Positions 1 through 11,511 are shown, numbered from the stretch's first letter. The stretch: 64,000 nt of DNA from Metaphire vulgaris (GCA_018105865.1 CM030851.1:3509968-3573967); one strand, 5' to 3'. Numbers and translations: made by a program. Notes: generated by a model not told the origin, from the sequence alone.

Positions 1-317
1 AACAAAAAGTCAGACCCCCTAAAGTATGACGTGACAACGGGCCGACCCCCTTTTTGTCTTCCGAAGAGTCTCGATAAGAAAAAAAGCTAATTCATCCTTC
101 TATTTTTCCTTCTCCAAACATACTGACATGTAAAAACAGGTCATACTTGTATTTTCCCTCTCCAAATACCCTGACAAGCAAAAGAGGTAGTCACTTAAAA
201 AATTTTGTGTTGCGTTATGTCACATTTACGTAACCCCCTCCCCTCGTCACACTTCATAACAGACGTCTGACCCCTCCCACTCTCCCTAGGCGCGTTACGT
301 CATTTGTGGACGAGCCC
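1..317. mobile_element. MITE of the GACGTCACGC family, cut by the window start
   Basis: The right terminus at 289-317 reads, in reverse complement, GGGCTCGTCCACAAATGACG, matching the left terminus of a related copy at 49793 (GGGGCCGTCCATAAATGACG). The interior also matches 49850-50010, including the phrase CGGGCCGACCCCC and two copies of a GACAAGCAAAA-type motif. No ORF is present. A short non-autonomous DNA transposon is the likely identity; the superfamily is not assigned because the left end lies outside the window. Confidence 0.6.
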
Positions 318-467
318 TTGGACGAGGTGGATCATGGATGTGCCAGTTGGCCTAAACGGATTCAAAGGCTATCTCGGAAAACTAGGTTTTTCACACAGGC
401 TTACTTAGCCTCCTAAAGTCTGAAACCACTTTAAATCAAATTATTGTTATTACTTAAATCTTACTTT

Positions 468-563
468 GGGGCTGTCCATTAATTACGTCAACAATTTTGT
501 GGCAATTGCTGACCCACGAGATTTTGCTTACTTATTTGTGACAAAATTTATAATATTCATAGT
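468..563. mobile_element. Left end of a GGGGCTGTCCATTAAT-type MITE, interrupted
   Basis: GGGGCTGTCCATTAATTACG at 468 resembles the end at 7446 and, more distantly, the end at 49793. It is interrupted at 563 by the MITE at 564-722. A right end is not identifiable with confidence downstream. Confidence 0.4.
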
Positions 564-722
564 CAGGGCGCGATTTGTAGGGGAGGGGGATTCCTCCCCA
601 CTGCCCAACTGCATCCTCTATGGACCCCTAATGCTACATCCCCACACAACTACGTCCCTCCACTGCTACATTTCTCTAACAACTACATCCCCCCACTGCT
701 CTCGGTCACAAATTGCACCCTG
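564..722. mobile_element. hAT-like MITE, CAGGGCGCGATTTGT family, copy 1
   Basis: Terminal inverted repeats CAGGGCGCGATTTGT and ACAAATTGCACCCTG bound 159 bp. The flanks TTCATAGT (556-563) and TTCAAAGT (723-730) are an 8-bp target duplication with one mismatch, the length made by hAT transposases. The interior is C/T-rich and non-coding. A second copy in opposite orientation is at 34779-34948. Confidence 0.8.
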
Positions 723-1276
723 TTCAAAGTTAGTCAGATGAAATAAATATTCACAAAGTTGCCTTTGCTTTATAAATATTCACATTAAGAGCGTCACGCG
801 GTTCATAAATATTCATATACGGGTATCCAGTGTTTAACAACAAAGTTATCGGCAATCCGGTTGCTCCGCCCACTGGTGGGCAGAAGCCATTGACGTCTAT
901 TAATAGACGCCAATGGCAGAAGCAGATTTCTTGCTGGTGTCTCCTGAGGTCATAACCTTCTATCGGTTTACGAAAAATAAAGACGCGGCCCGTTGTGACG
1001 GCCCTATCTTTATAACGTCTAAATACAATTTTTATGATAAAATTTTTAAACATATTTTTATGTCGTTGGATACTACTCGTCGAGACCTTTCCAACGATAT
1101 AAGTATTTTTAGTATAGACCGTCTGGAAGGGGTTCAGATGGCGTCCCACGGTTTTACCATACTGTCAGATACATGCATGTTCAAGACAAGACAAGGATTT
1201 TAACTTTTTTTAGTAATTTAAGTATTTCACTGGAAAACAGAAATTTGTAGCTGGCAGGCAGGTGTTTGTTTGTTAA
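723..1276. other. No gene recognised
   Basis: The open frames on both strands here show no recognisable domain, splice context or composition signal. A short inverted repeat around 890-915 (GACGTCTATTAATAGACGCC) is present. No call is made. Confidence 0.3.
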
Positions 1277-1647
1277 CAGTGGCGTAGCGAGGGGCAGTGG
1301 GGCGAACCGCTCCAGGCGGCACTTGCCCCAGGGGTAAGTGCCGCCTGGAGCGGTTTTCAAGATTTTAGAATGGTGTTTTAATTTTGATAAGGTTTTTATT
1401 ATGCTTGTTGGTAAAAATTTAGGAAAGTCGATAACGTTTATTTGGTTGTCAAGCAAAATTTAGTAAATTTAAGGAAGTTAATAACGTATTTTGCTTGTCA
1501 GGAAATTTCGGGAATTTGATGATAAGGTTTTTTTTGTTTGTCGGGAAATTTGAAAGTTTGATCAGGGGATTTTTGCTTGTCAGGAAAATTTCGGAGGCGG
1601 TTCCTTTTTTCTCGCCACGGGCGGCACTTTGCCTCGCTACGCCACTC
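1277..1647. mobile_element. hAT-like MITE, CAGTGGCGTAGCG family, copy 1, with internal hairpin
   Basis: Ends CAGTGGCGTAGCGAGG and CCTCGCTACGCCACTC are inverted repeats. Flanks TTTGTTAA (1269-1276) and TTTGTTAG (1648-1655) form an 8-bp duplication with one mismatch. Near the left end, 1305-1355 is a hairpin with 20-bp arms (AACCGCTCCAGGCGGCACTT) around an 11-base loop. Several GCTTGTCAGG/GTTTGTCGGG motifs follow. Related copies are at 39355-39635 and 61418-61592. Confidence 0.8.
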
Positions 1648-1655
1648 TTTGTTAG

Positions 1656-2422
1656 GTCTATTAGAAGAAAAGGTAGGCTAGTCCTAAACCTCCACACGCG
1701 TTACTATCCTGGGGTTTGTGCTAGCGGCTTGCTGTCGATGGCTTTGAGACAAGAAACCCTATTTTACCATTTAGAAGTCCTTGCCTTGAGATTAAAATAG
1801 GAATTTCTCAAGGATCATATCGATTACTCAGCTAGAGCTTCTTAGAGGTTGTCAAAGTTATGAGTGAGGCGTTTGTTATGTTACAGACGAGGAAACTTGA
1901 TGCATGAAATTACGTGGTTACTAAACCTATTTTTACTTTGCCAACCACTACACCGTCACGTTTTAGCCTATTTTATAACCATTGCGATAATTTTCTTTGT
2001 TTCTATCAGAAATCATAATCCCCTAAGTATCATGGTGTTTTATTGCGCTAAGCACACATGCAGCAGGACATCTTATCAAAACATGCCATGACCGGATTTT
2101 CCACAGCAGCACAGAACAGAACAGTTCAGCCAGGGATTAAGTAGGCCTATGACGGAAAATTTCTTAGGTAAAAGCTGATTCGTAGGCAGTAGGAACACGA
2201 GTGCTAATTAAATTGACGTGAATTTGCATTACATTAAAATCCTATTAACTGCTTCAAATTGAACAGAATTTCCCACGTGATCTTTCTCATTTTAAAACAC
2301 TTTATCATAAGCAGACTAAATCATATTCGGAGTCACGCTTCCTGGGGCGTTTTGAATCATAGCAAAGATAAATCGAAAGACATACAGAGACAATGAGTGA
2401 GAATACAGCAGGAGTTGTGTCC
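1656..2422. other. No gene or repeat recognised
   Basis: About 770 bp of AT-biased sequence. I see no coding domain, tandem repeat or transposon terminus. Confidence 0.3.
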
Positions 2423-2456
<34 letters not shown>

Positions 2457-2531
2457 TCTTGCGCATTTCTATAGCGTTTTCACAAAGTAACACTGGAGTA
2501 GGCTCCAGTAGCCACTTATTCCTATGCGCTT
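2423..2531 (-). mobile_element. 3' end of a CR1/L2-like LINE with (TTAC)n tail
   Basis: A GTAA microsatellite (2423-2454) is followed by AAAATCTTGCGCATTTCTAT and a segment ending near TATGCGCTTA. This matches the 3' terminus of the full-length LINE at 52975-56828. On the - strand it is a heavily 5'-truncated insertion consisting of the last ~80 bp and its tail. Confidence 0.6.
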
Positions 2532-2912
2532 AACTCCGTATATCCCACTGTCTCTGTATGTCTGCGTCTGTCTGTCTCTTTCTCTTTGTTTTCGTATTTT
2601 CATAGCACACAAGCATTGCTGGAGTAAGGCCAGTAGGCATATAACTAAAGGCGGCCACTAAAGTACGTTGCACAGCAGGAATAATTTTAGAAGCAATATT
2701 TTAGCCTACTCCTCTAAAATAGTTCAGACATCAGCCTGACCTGATTATATAAAATACATGTATATAATAGGCTTCTATAAATTTAATATTAAGCATATTA
2801 AATAAATTAATTATTTAATACAAATATATATATTTATGCATATATCGAATATAGCCTACTATCATGTATTATCAGCATATATATCACATGCTTTATATAT
2901 AGGCCAGTTAGG

Positions 2913-2965
<53 letters not shown>

Positions 2966-3174
2966 AATGATGATCATATATATATATATATATATATAAT
3001 ATATCCCTCTAAGCGAGAGGTAGCAATGCGCTAGCGACATTGTGCAAGGGTCATTGCACGTTGTGCAATATTTTTACAACATTTTATAGCAAACGTAGAA
3101 ATGCGAAGAAATTTTGCATAGCCTAGACGTGTATATATATATATAACCAAATATATACAATATATATATATATA
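2532..3174. repeat. AT-rich stretch with (TA)n microsatellites
   Basis: Contains alternating TA runs at about 2915-2962 and 2976-2998 and shorter ones up to 3174. No gene is visible. The mariner-like element at 3175 landed in one of the TA runs. Confidence 0.7.
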
Positions 3175-4130
3175 CAGGGTGAACAAGTAAAAAGTGGCCC
3201 CCTTTATGATATTTAATATCTCGGTCGTGTGTGTAGCGATTTAAATGAAATTTATGGGCCATATACCTGAGAATGTTTAAATTTCATGCTGATACCTTTA
3301 GTGTTTGCCGAACTATGACCAAAAAACTAAAGAGACCCAAATTTTAAAATTGACGACGGAATATAACGTCATAAGAAAATGTATCGTTTTAAAGTCTATA
3401 ATAGCGTCGTCGTCATCGCGCCAAACAAGGTCAAGGGTTACTTACGGCTAACAGATAAACACAGCAGCATTATGATTGGCTGCAGGACTGTCTTGATTTG
3501 GAGAAGATTTTATATTCTAGCAAGACGGAGCACCTGCACAGTGCACACTGCTCTCAGGACTCAGGATATTTTGGAGCAAAATTGTCGAGATTAAGAAAGA
3601 TGAATGGCCACCCAACTACCCAGATATCAATCCACTTGACTTTCACGTCTGGGGAATCATGCTCGACAGATATCAAAAGTATCAGCCAAAGCCACAAAAC
3701 ATCACGGAGTTGAAGACGGTGCTAAAGAATATCTGGGAGAGTTTGCTTGAAAACCAGATCAAGAAGTCGATACTGTCAGTGAAGAAGCGCTTGTCGGCAT
3801 GTGTGAAGGCTGAGGGGGGCATTTTGAGCACCTGCTCCCGGAGTAAATCATTTGAAACCCCATTTAAAACGGCCCTTTTCAGGGCCAACAAATAAAAAAA
3901 TAATTTTTATCACTTTATTATGACGTTATATTGCGTTGTCAATTTCAAAATATGGGTTCCTTTAGTTTTTTGGCCATATTTCAGCAATAACTAAAGATAT
4001 CAACATGAAATTTGGCTATTACATCAGAAACATTCCCTGGCATATGGCCTATAAATTTCATTTAAATCGCTACACACGCAGCCGACTTATTAAATATCAT
4101 AAAGGGGGCCACTTTTACTTGTTTACCCTG
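3175..4130 (+). mobile_element. Tc1/mariner element with long inverted repeats, internally deleted
   Basis: Ends CAGGGTGAACAAGTAAAAAG and, inverted, CAGGGTAAACAAGTAAAAGT. The inverted similarity extends some 200 bp inward on both sides (about 3175-3370 and 3905-4130). Both ends abut TA dinucleotides, the mariner target duplication. At 956 bp, with only the distal catalytic third of the transposase left, it is a non-autonomous deletion derivative. Confidence 0.85.
3521..3895 (+). pseudogene. Tc1/mariner transposase, C-terminal fragment
   Basis: One open frame carries QDGAPA (second catalytic Asp), WPPNYPDINPLDF (third acidic residue, the D after PL), HVWG, and a C-terminus with RLSACVKAEGG, all typical of mariner DDE transposases. 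I count 37 residues between the two acidic positions, which is DD37D-type spacing. A stop at 3518-3520 precedes the frame, and the helix-turn-helix and first catalytic Asp are absent, so it cannot be functional. Confidence 0.8.
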
Positions 4131-4161
<31 letters not shown>

Positions 4162-4186
4162 CAGGTATATATATATACATACATAC

Positions 4187-4241
<55 letters not shown>
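4131..4241. repeat. (TA)n microsatellite with short interruptions
   Basis: Runs of TATATA broken by ACAGG and ACATAC units. It flanks the right side of the mariner element. Confidence 0.9.
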
Positions 4242-4245
<4 letters not shown>

Positions 4246-4563
4246 ACATGCAGTGTATATTGCCCGATATGTCGACGACACGTAAAAGACGAAAGAAGTA
4301 TTGCGATTGCCGTTTAACACGGGACGTTCCTGGAGGCAGTAAATGTCCATACTTTTTGCTAATTTGGTTAACTGCGCCTTTACATGCATCATCAAAGTTT
4401 GTTTGATTCCGAATCGCGTAGCGTCAAAAGCCACTCGTATCCACCGCTGACAGCACCGATTGATATGGCCAAGAAAACATTGTATATGAGAATTTTCATT
4501 TGCTCATCTTTACTTCGTTGGCGATCATTTACTTCTAATCATATTTGTCGCATATCCTTTGAC

Positions 4564-4854
4564 TCAGTGAGCAGAAAATGTATCCAATGTCCACCTATCC
4601 CAGGCTTTTCTAATCGAGAACTCGCCACTTGCTTCAGCCCCAGCACCAAATTTACATATAACAACACCGCCGACGGAAAGTTTAACTGTCTTAACTCCTA
4701 AGTTCTTAGCCCGTAAGACGTATACGTTCGGTACTAAGTTTTCCATAGAAAATGACCACCAGGAGCTGTGGCCTCTGGTTCCTGGAGTCTGGTGTAGGAA
4801 GTCTAGCTGACTAATCAAAGCCTTCTTAGCTTCAAAGAGATTTACCGCTGACAT
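4564..4854 (-). CDS. Unassigned 96-residue open frame
   Basis: An ATG-initiated frame with mixed composition (segments SSWWSFSMENLVPNVYVLRA and TVKLSVGGVVICKFGAGAEA) that is less repeat-like than its surroundings. I recognise no domain. It could be an exon of an unidentified gene or chance. No splice signals were judged convincing. Confidence 0.2.
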   Translation of the reverse strand: MSAVNLFEAKKALISQLDFLHQTPGTRGHSSWWSFSMENLVPNVYVLRAKNLGVKTVKLSVGGVVICKFGAGAEASGEFSIRKAWDRWTLDTFSAH

Positions 4855-6252
4855 TTGTTGGGGTAATCAATTTCACATAGGGTGTGTGGGTTGTGTTTGT
4901 TTATAGCCGCGTCCGTATCAAAAACGATGTGCGTCTATGTGTGTTTGTATGTTTGTTTGGCTCCTCCTTTCTCAACCTGGGCTTGCCACCGGCTATGGTG
5001 GAGTTTTCACATAGGGTAAAGAACACATCTTTTATAATCTGATTCCAGCCACTTTTATCTTAACCTTTCTCGACCAAAGGTCGGGAAAGGTTCATCGTCT
5101 CATTCATCGTTTTGGTCTAGAAGCCATGAATGCAATGAAACATTTCTATTCAAGTTCCATGTTTGATCACGATTTACAGAAGTTTGAACTTTAACGGCTT
5201 ATGCCTTAGAGTATCAAGCTGCGCTATGTTAGGCTTATTATTTAGTTATTCTTTATCTGCTGCGCTAGCAAGAAAGTAGCTGCGCGGAGATGCTGGAACG
5301 CGCGCAGCTTAGAGGGAACGTTGAATTAATTACCGGTATATGTATATTGTATATATCTTTATTTAGATCTATATCTATATTTAGGCCTATATAGAGTTAT
5401 AATTGATTATTTAGTATTGCTACATAAGAAAGGTTGATTTCTCGAATCATAATCATTAAAGGGCCGGTTCTTTTAGCGTTAGCTTATCGTAAACAAAAAT
5501 TTTAGTACACGTTAGGCCTATAGGTAAAGGTTCGCACCTTTATTCCCGCTCGCATGGAATACAATTCTATAAAAGGGCCGAGCACTTTTGTTATATTACG
5601 TGTCAATTTTTTTCAAAATCGCTTAACTCATAGTTAAATAGTACCTTTCTAAGTATTTGGGTCAAATATTTATCTATCATGCATCATTCTTGGTCATCTT
5701 GGATGATGAGTTATTGAAATGGCCCTTTTACTCATTGATTTCTCTTACGGCCCTCTATTCTGGAAATTAGCGCTATAATAATAATAATGAAAAGCTTTAT
5801 GGGTCTTTTGCGTCCCCCAGGATCCGAAATTGCCCGCGTTGGTAAGGCTCCGCCGGTCTGGTCGGAGACTTATGATCCGAAGTGCGTCGTTGCCGCACTC
5901 CGAAAATGAAACACGAACGTAGATGATAAAAAGTGCTTATTATTATAAAAAAGATATACGCTTATACGTCAACTTTACATACAGCATCCAATTCTAAACT
6001 AACCTTAGGCTAATAGCCGCCTTAAAGACCCTCGGGCCCCGCGATCCCAGCCCAGCAACAGCAGCCGAAAAATGCCCGATGCCCCAAGCTGATGACCCGA
6101 TCTCAAGACCGCACCACCGCCCGACTCCAAGACCGCAAATATGGCTGTGCATCCGTTTTTATACCCCGCGGTCGCCGTCTAGCGACCACGAGCGAAATGA
6201 GGTTCGTCGGGACCCTGCCCTCTAGCGGCTAGGGGCGAAACGAGGTTCGTTT
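4855..6252. other. No gene recognised
   Basis: AT-rich until about 5800, then more GC-rich to 6240 with a repeated phrase (GCGAAATGAGGTTCGT and GCGAAACGAGGTTCGT near 6191 and 6236). No coding domain or transposon end was identified. Confidence 0.3.
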
Positions 6253-6270
6253 CAATAATAATAATTATTA

Positions 6271-6335
<65 letters not shown>
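6253..6335. repeat. (ATT)n microsatellite
   Basis: A continuous trinucleotide ATT/AAT run, slightly imperfect at its left side. Confidence 0.95.
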
Positions 6336-6336
<1 letters not shown>

Positions 6337-6841
6337 ACTTTTAACAAATAACTGTATTCCTTTAATATCACTGCAGGCTGGCTGGCTGCTTCTCCAAATC
6401 CCCACTGACGTCATAATGGGCGGGGCTTGAGCTAATGAGGCAGCAGTACTGCGAGGTGAACTAGCCTGTTAGTATTAAGCAGTTTTGGGTTCGCCCATAG
6501 GCCTATGGGTGATGGGTTCCTGCGGTAGTCGAGCCCGGTCCGTCAGCATGCCGCTGTATAGAGCAAGGCAAGTCATGGCTGTAGAGTGTCACCAATCTGA
6601 CATCTTCCCGCCCCTCAGTGAAACCACACCGAGACTTGTAGATTAGAACCATGGAGTTATTATTAGAGGAGACGGCATTACGTTATTTGGCTGAAGCCAA
6701 CTATTTGGGAAATTCCCAAACGGCAGCCACATTGGTAGACCCAAAACATCATCAGCTGAGCCATGGGGAATAGCCGTGGGAATGTTTTATCAATGTTCTA
6801 AGAACTTTTTATTAGTATGTATTGAAAATGGAGATTCAGAT

Positions 6842-7358
6842 CAGTGGAGGCTCCAGGATTTGGCAAGTGGGGGGTTGGGGGTTGGGGCGGCAACTTCTAA
6901 TCATGGGGGCCTACCGCTTGTTGTTATAGGTATGTAGTATTAATAGTATTAAGTATAGGGTCCCAACAGGGGGCCAGGCACTCAATAGGGGGCACGGACC
7001 CCATGGGCCCAGTGGCGGATCCAGGATTTGGCAAGTGGGGGGGGGGGGCGTTGGGGTGGCAACTTCTAATCATGAAGGGCCTACCGTTTTTGCTAGGTAT
7101 GTAGATTAAGTATAGGGTCCCAACAGGGGGTACTGGGGGTTCAAGCACTCAAAAGGGGCATGGGCCCCTCTGGGCCCAGTGGCGGATCCAGGATTTGGCA
7201 AGTGGGGGCCGTTGGGGTGGCAACTTCTAATCATGGGGGCCTACCGTTTGTTGTTATAGCTATGTAGTATTAAGTATAGGGTTCCAACAGGGGGCCACTG
7301 GGGGCCAGGCACTCAATAGGGGCACGCCCCCGGACCCCCATGAGGAGCCGCCACTGAT
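6842..7358. mobile_element. MITE of the CAGTGGCGGATCC family present as three tandem units
   Basis: Units beginning near 6842, 7009 and 7178 each start AGTGG(A/C)GG(C/A)TCCAGGATTT and carry TAGGGTYCCAACAGGGGG about 110 bp later. The block ends GGAGCCGCCACTG, the inverted partner of the start. Tandem MITE units sharing internal termini usually arise by unequal exchange. No clear 8-bp duplication flanks the block. Confidence 0.65.
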
Positions 7359-7756
7359 TAAGTTGCTATTGTTCGACATTTGTGTTTGAAAAATAGCAAG
7401 TGGACAGTATATTGGATGACATCAATCGTGTTTTCAATAAGGCATAGGGGATGTCCATTAATTGTCAACAATTTTTGGACAATTTTTGACCACCTCCCAG
7501 TGATATTTTAACCCTCCTAACACCCCCCAACACCTCCCAATTTGAGGTCGACACCCCCAAAATTTGGTAATGTGACAATGCAAAATGGAGAGTAATTAGC
7601 TCTGAACACCCCCAATGGAGGACACCCCGTCCCCAAACTTTTATTGTCAAATGTCGAACAATAGCAACTTAATCAGTGGCGGCTCCTCATGGGGGTTTCG
7701 GGGCGTGCCCCTATTGAGTGCCTGGCCCCCAGTGGCCCCTGTTGGAACCCTATTTT
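7265..7756. repeat. Inverted duplication, arms ~115 bp, spacer ~260 bp
   Basis: The left arm 7265-7384 (end of the MITE plus ATTAAGTTGCTATTGTTCGA) is repeated inverted at 7646-7756. Because both the MITE end and 26 bp of its flank are duplicated, this is an inverted copy of a junction and not just two opposed MITE ends. Confidence 0.65.
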
Positions 7757-7948
7757 ATTGTCAGCCTTTTTCGGGGAGAGACTTAAAAATTCCGACACCC
7801 TTCCTCCCGATTTTCTCGACACCCCCAAATTCAAAATCATAGAAATAACACTGCCCCTTCCCTTGTCATCAACTGTCAACTTTCAGTTACCCCCCCCCTC
7901 ATAATTATGTCAAAAACTCCCCCTCCCCAGATGAATGACAGGTCCCAA
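7446..7948. mobile_element. Probable GGGGATGTCCATTAAT-type MITE, interrupted
   Basis: The left end GGGGATGTCCATTAATTG at 7446 resembles 468. The interior phrase GACACCCCCAAA appears twice (about 7550 and 7820) and a related phrase recurs near 49590. A poorly conserved right end may lie near 7945. It is interrupted by the right arm of the palindrome. Confidence 0.4.
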
Positions 7949-8437
7949 TAACAAAGTTATTATTTATTTTAAAAAATTAATAGGGAATGATATAACTCTG
8001 ACTTAATACTTCTGTATTCGTCCGATTCAACCACAATGGCCGCTAACAATAGAGGTGCTATTTTTAGCCTACGCGCTACTGGCTTCACGCAGCCTGGTTA
8101 GAAATGACGTAATGCCGTCTCTTCTAATAATAACTCCATGATTAGAACGAAACAGCCTCACCCGGATTCCGTACAATGGATCGGCTAGCTAGACTTTAAA
8201 ATAGGGCGGGGCAACGACGGTCGGCTTTCGTTGTTAGCAGGCTAGGCGACATTACGCACGAAGGTCGTTCCATAAATATGTTACAAAACGATGCAGTTTA
8301 GTTATTTTTTTACAATGAAACAAATCCCAAACATAAGTTTTGTGCAGAATTTAATGACGAGCAGAAATATCGTTGTTTCATAGATAAGGCAACATTTCTA
8401 TGAAATTACGTGCACGTATAACACAGTGAGTCTGTGA

Positions 8438-8686
8438 CAGGGACGTCATTGGGGGCGGGGGCGGGGCAGGGGTGCATTTGCCTCCCTGATTTGCAGTAAC
8501 AAAAATTTTACGGCCAATGTTTGTGATATTTGGTATTGAAACAAACCTTTGCCCCTTATATTTAGGGAAAAGATATGTTTCTACCAATGCTTTGAAACGA
8601 AACATCAGCACCCCGAAACATGTAGGCTTGATGTTGTCGGCAAACGACGAAACGAAACGACTGACAAACAAAAAATGACGTCTCTG
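8438..8686. mobile_element. hAT-like MITE, CAGGGACGTCATT family, copy 1
   Basis: Ends CAGGGACGTCATT and AAATGACGTCTCTG. Flanks GTCTGTGA (8430-8437) and GTCTGTGA (8687-8694) are a perfect 8-bp target duplication. It is 249 bp and non-coding. A second copy with its own perfect duplication is at 60947-61039. Confidence 0.9.
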
Positions 8687-8975
8687 GTCTGTGAACTAGT
8701 TTACCCAACAATGTTTTCCGTCACAAACGCTCCATTGAACATCTTCATCTAATGAATAATCTAACGAATCAGTGTCAATATGTACGAATATGAGTAAGTG
8801 ACATGCCGGTGTGCAGAGCAATGTCTGAAATTGACACGCAACAGCCAGACCTTATGAACTCATCGATTGTTGCAATCGCTTTACTGGTCGCCGGCCAGGC
8901 AGTTTGTCGTCAACAAGACTTTCTCTGCCTTGAGCAAGCTTATTACGCCGACAGTGTGTCGCCGATCTTGTAAAA

Positions 8976-9230
8976 CAGTGGTTCCCAAACTTTTTTCATC
9001 GCGGACCCCTATTTTGTTCCCACCTTATCTCGCGGACCATCAGCTCCTAAATGTAGCAAAAAAAGTCATCAGCTCCTAAATGTAGAAATGTAGTTACAAG
9101 CAAAAAAAGGTCATTAGGGTTAGGGTTAGCCCTAACCCTAATTTTTGGAAGCTTTCGCGAACCCCCGCCATATCCTCCGCGGACCTCCTCCGCCGCCTCC
9201 GGTCCGCGGACCACAGTTTGGGAACCGCTG
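8976..9230. mobile_element. hAT-like MITE, CAGTGGTTCCCAAAC family, with TTAGGG tract
   Basis: Ends CAGTGGTTCCCAAACTTTTT and, inverted, CAGCGGTTCCCAAACTGTGG. TTGTAAAA occurs at 8968-8975 and again at 9231-9238, a perfect 8-bp duplication. The interior has GACCCC/GCGGACC boxes, the ACAAGCAAAAAAAGGTCATT module, and an inverted TTAGGG/CCCTAA tract around 9114-9143. The same end sequence type bounds 43131-44193. Confidence 0.9.
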
Positions 9231-9540
9231 TTGTAAAACATCTGTCACCATATATTGGGCACATTTCCTCGCGCAATGTATTTAACGACAACGTCACCGT
9301 GCTCAATGCTTAAAGATGACGTCAAGGTTGTTCCAAATATAATTTTCTTCACAGCATATATTTCGGATTTATTTCATTATAAATACTAACTAAACAGCAT
9401 CGCTTTGCAACTTATTTATGGAACGACCCTGGCTCGGCCTGGTGTTTAATAGCGGGTCAAAGATCCATTACAGTTATGCTGATGGTCTGACTCTATTGGC
9501 TGCTCTTTAGCATCAGCAAGTGATTGGACACAATTTAAGG

Positions 9541-9573
9541 TATATGATATATATATATATATATATATATATG

Positions 9574-9616
<43 letters not shown>

Positions 9617-9650
9617 GCTGTGTGCGTGTGTGTGTGTCTGTGTGTGTTTA
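9541..9650. repeat. Compound (TA)n/(TG)n microsatellite
   Basis: An alternating TA run continues into a TG run with minor interruptions. Confidence 0.95.
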
Positions 9651-9870
9651 GCAGTTTGAGATGCATTTTACTGATCATATTAATTCTGATGATTAGTAAT
9701 TTAGTTACATCAAGCATTATTATTATCGTCGTCGTCGTCATCATCATCTTCACTCATGGCGGAAATAGTTAGGCCTAAATACAAAACTATATATTTCTAC
9801 TTCGCTCGGTCTTGTGTTAATCTGCACCTTTACAATTGCCAAATTCTTCAGTTCCATGTCTTTTTGATGT

Positions 9871-9902
9871 CATCCATCCATCCATCCATCCATCCATCCA
9901 TC
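9871..9902. repeat. (ATCC)n microsatellite
   Basis: About eight units of a tetranucleotide. Confidence 0.95.
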
Positions 9903-10560
9903 ATTTCTCGGTCTTCCTCGCCTTTTGTTTTCTTCTATTTTAACCCTCTCACCCCTTTCCCCCTGTACCAACATTCCCTGTTCCCCGGGAGCCCTGGTGG
10001 ATATTACTGGTTGTTCTCCAGCAGGCGAGGTATGCAGACGGTTTATTATTGACACATTCAATTGTCCAATGAATGCTTCTGGCACTTCCGCGAACAATGG
10101 TCTGACAGGTGGGCGGGCGCGCAAGGTATGCAAGGTGATGGCATGCCTATTGTTGACGAACAATGGGTGGTTTGACAGGTGGCTATGTCCTGCAGAAACA
10201 ATGAAGACTCAAACCAGACTTTACGGGGACAGGGATCGCTAGCAAAAGCCTCTTTTGAGGCTTTACGGGTCGACGGAGTTAAACATATGTAAGTTCTTTG
10301 CAAGCCCTTTTGTTGTTGTTTTCCATTTTGTTGACATGACCAAACTAAGATGATCTTCTTTTGCGGACTTTATCATTGACTGCTTCTGTGGCTACTGTCT
10401 GTTGTCTGATATGATCTTCGTTTCTAAATTTTTGACGTTTGCTTAATCTCAGTATTTGTCTCGGACAGCTCATTCTGCAACCAATATGGCTTTGTTCAAA
10501 AAGCCGAAGACAATGCAATCCTAATACTGCATACCAACACAACACACACACAACACACAT
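9903..10560. other. No host gene recognised; contains one LINE scrap
   Basis: Overlapping open frames here lack recognisable domains. The only supported element is the LINE 3' scrap at 10232-10284. Confidence 0.3.
10232..10284 (-). mobile_element. 3'-UTR scrap of the LINE family at 44677-48832
   Basis: ATCGCTAGCAAAAGCCTCTT and GGCTTTACGGG match, inverted, the 3' end of that LINE at 48775-48826, including a small AAAGCC...GGCTTT hairpin. Confidence 0.6.
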
Positions 10561-10626
10561 ACATATAATTATATATATAATTATATATATAATTATATAT
10601 ATATAGGCCTATATATATATAATATA

Positions 10627-11114
10627 AGGGTGACCAAGTGTCTCGGATTGGCCGGGACAGTCCAGGGATGTAATAAAATGTCCCGCGTCCCGGACAGGAC
10701 CTTTCCGAGGCAATGAGACGTCCTGGAATGGATTTTTCCATAATTAAATACCTATATTTTTTATATTTTGCAACCATCAGAGCATAATATAGGCTAAAAG
10801 CCAACAAATATACAGCTCCACAGTATATTTTGTAAATTTGGTATGCATGCGCTATATAAGTATATTTATTGATGTTAATTCTATTCACTTGGTTGACGAT
10901 GATTGGTTCCTTTTGATCTAGGCATAAAGCATTCCAAATATATTTCACTTGAGGGAAGTTTCAAGTTGAGGAACTGCGTATTTTGCGCATGTGTGATACT
11001 TTACCAATAGGCTATGTCCAATTGCTATTGTATTTGACTCAGGTCTTGACAGTACCGGTACTATGACTACTACTATCATGGCGTCCCGGAATGGCGTAAA
11101 AGAAATCTGGTCAC

Positions 11115-11116
<2 letters not shown>
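10627..11116. mobile_element. Possible inverted-repeat element, GGGTGACCAAGTGTC family
   Basis: Starts GGGTGACCAAGTGTCTCGGA with repeated GTCC(C/G)GG boxes. The far end near 11085-11116 carries GTCCCGGAATGG and CTGGTCAC, a partial inverted match. It sits between (TA)n runs so no target duplication can be read. Confidence 0.35.
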
Positions 11117-11117
<1 letters not shown>

Positions 11118-11168
<51 letters not shown>

Positions 11169-11260
11169 TGCATATGTATATATACTGCATATGTATATAT
11201 ACTGCATATGTATATATACTGCATATGTATATATACTGCATATGTATATATACAGTATAT
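11118..11260. repeat. (TA)n run followed by five units of a 17-bp minisatellite
   Basis: After the TA run, CTGCATATGTATATATA repeats with starts at 11168, 11185, 11202, 11219 and 11236. Each unit holds the palindrome CATATG. Confidence 0.9.
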
Positions 11261-11511
11261 ATATACAGTATACTGTGTATATACTGTATATATATTATAT
11301 AATATATGTAATCAATCTAATTTAGTCCTATATTGCGCTCGTTAAAGCTAAATTCCTATATGTACACATTAGTTTTGCTTCAGCGCCTTTCTATTCCTTA
11401 AACCTTTTCTGTCCTGTATTGTTCTGGCTCTCCTGCGTTTCTGTGGCCAACCCGTTTTGTACGTGTTTTCTTAATTGTGTGCGGCTGCTTTTGTCAGGTA
11501 GTTATTATAGC

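Larger units (their letters stand above)
6650..8140. repeat. Pair of 39-bp inverted repeats enclosing a MITE cluster
   Basis: The 6650-6688 arm (CATGGAGTTATTATTAGAGG...) reappears inverted at 8102-8140 with two mismatches. The arms enclose the tandem MITE block, an internal palindrome and a second MITE. They may be the termini of one composite element or two opposed copies of an unrelated repeat; neither flank shows a clear target duplication. Confidence 0.55.

Noticed and set aside
4005..4434. Open frames rich in Tyr-Ile-Tyr-Ile on both strands, also at 9535-9753, 10945-11302 and 19472-20040
   Set aside because: They are translations of (TA)n and (TG)n microsatellites and have no protein-like content.
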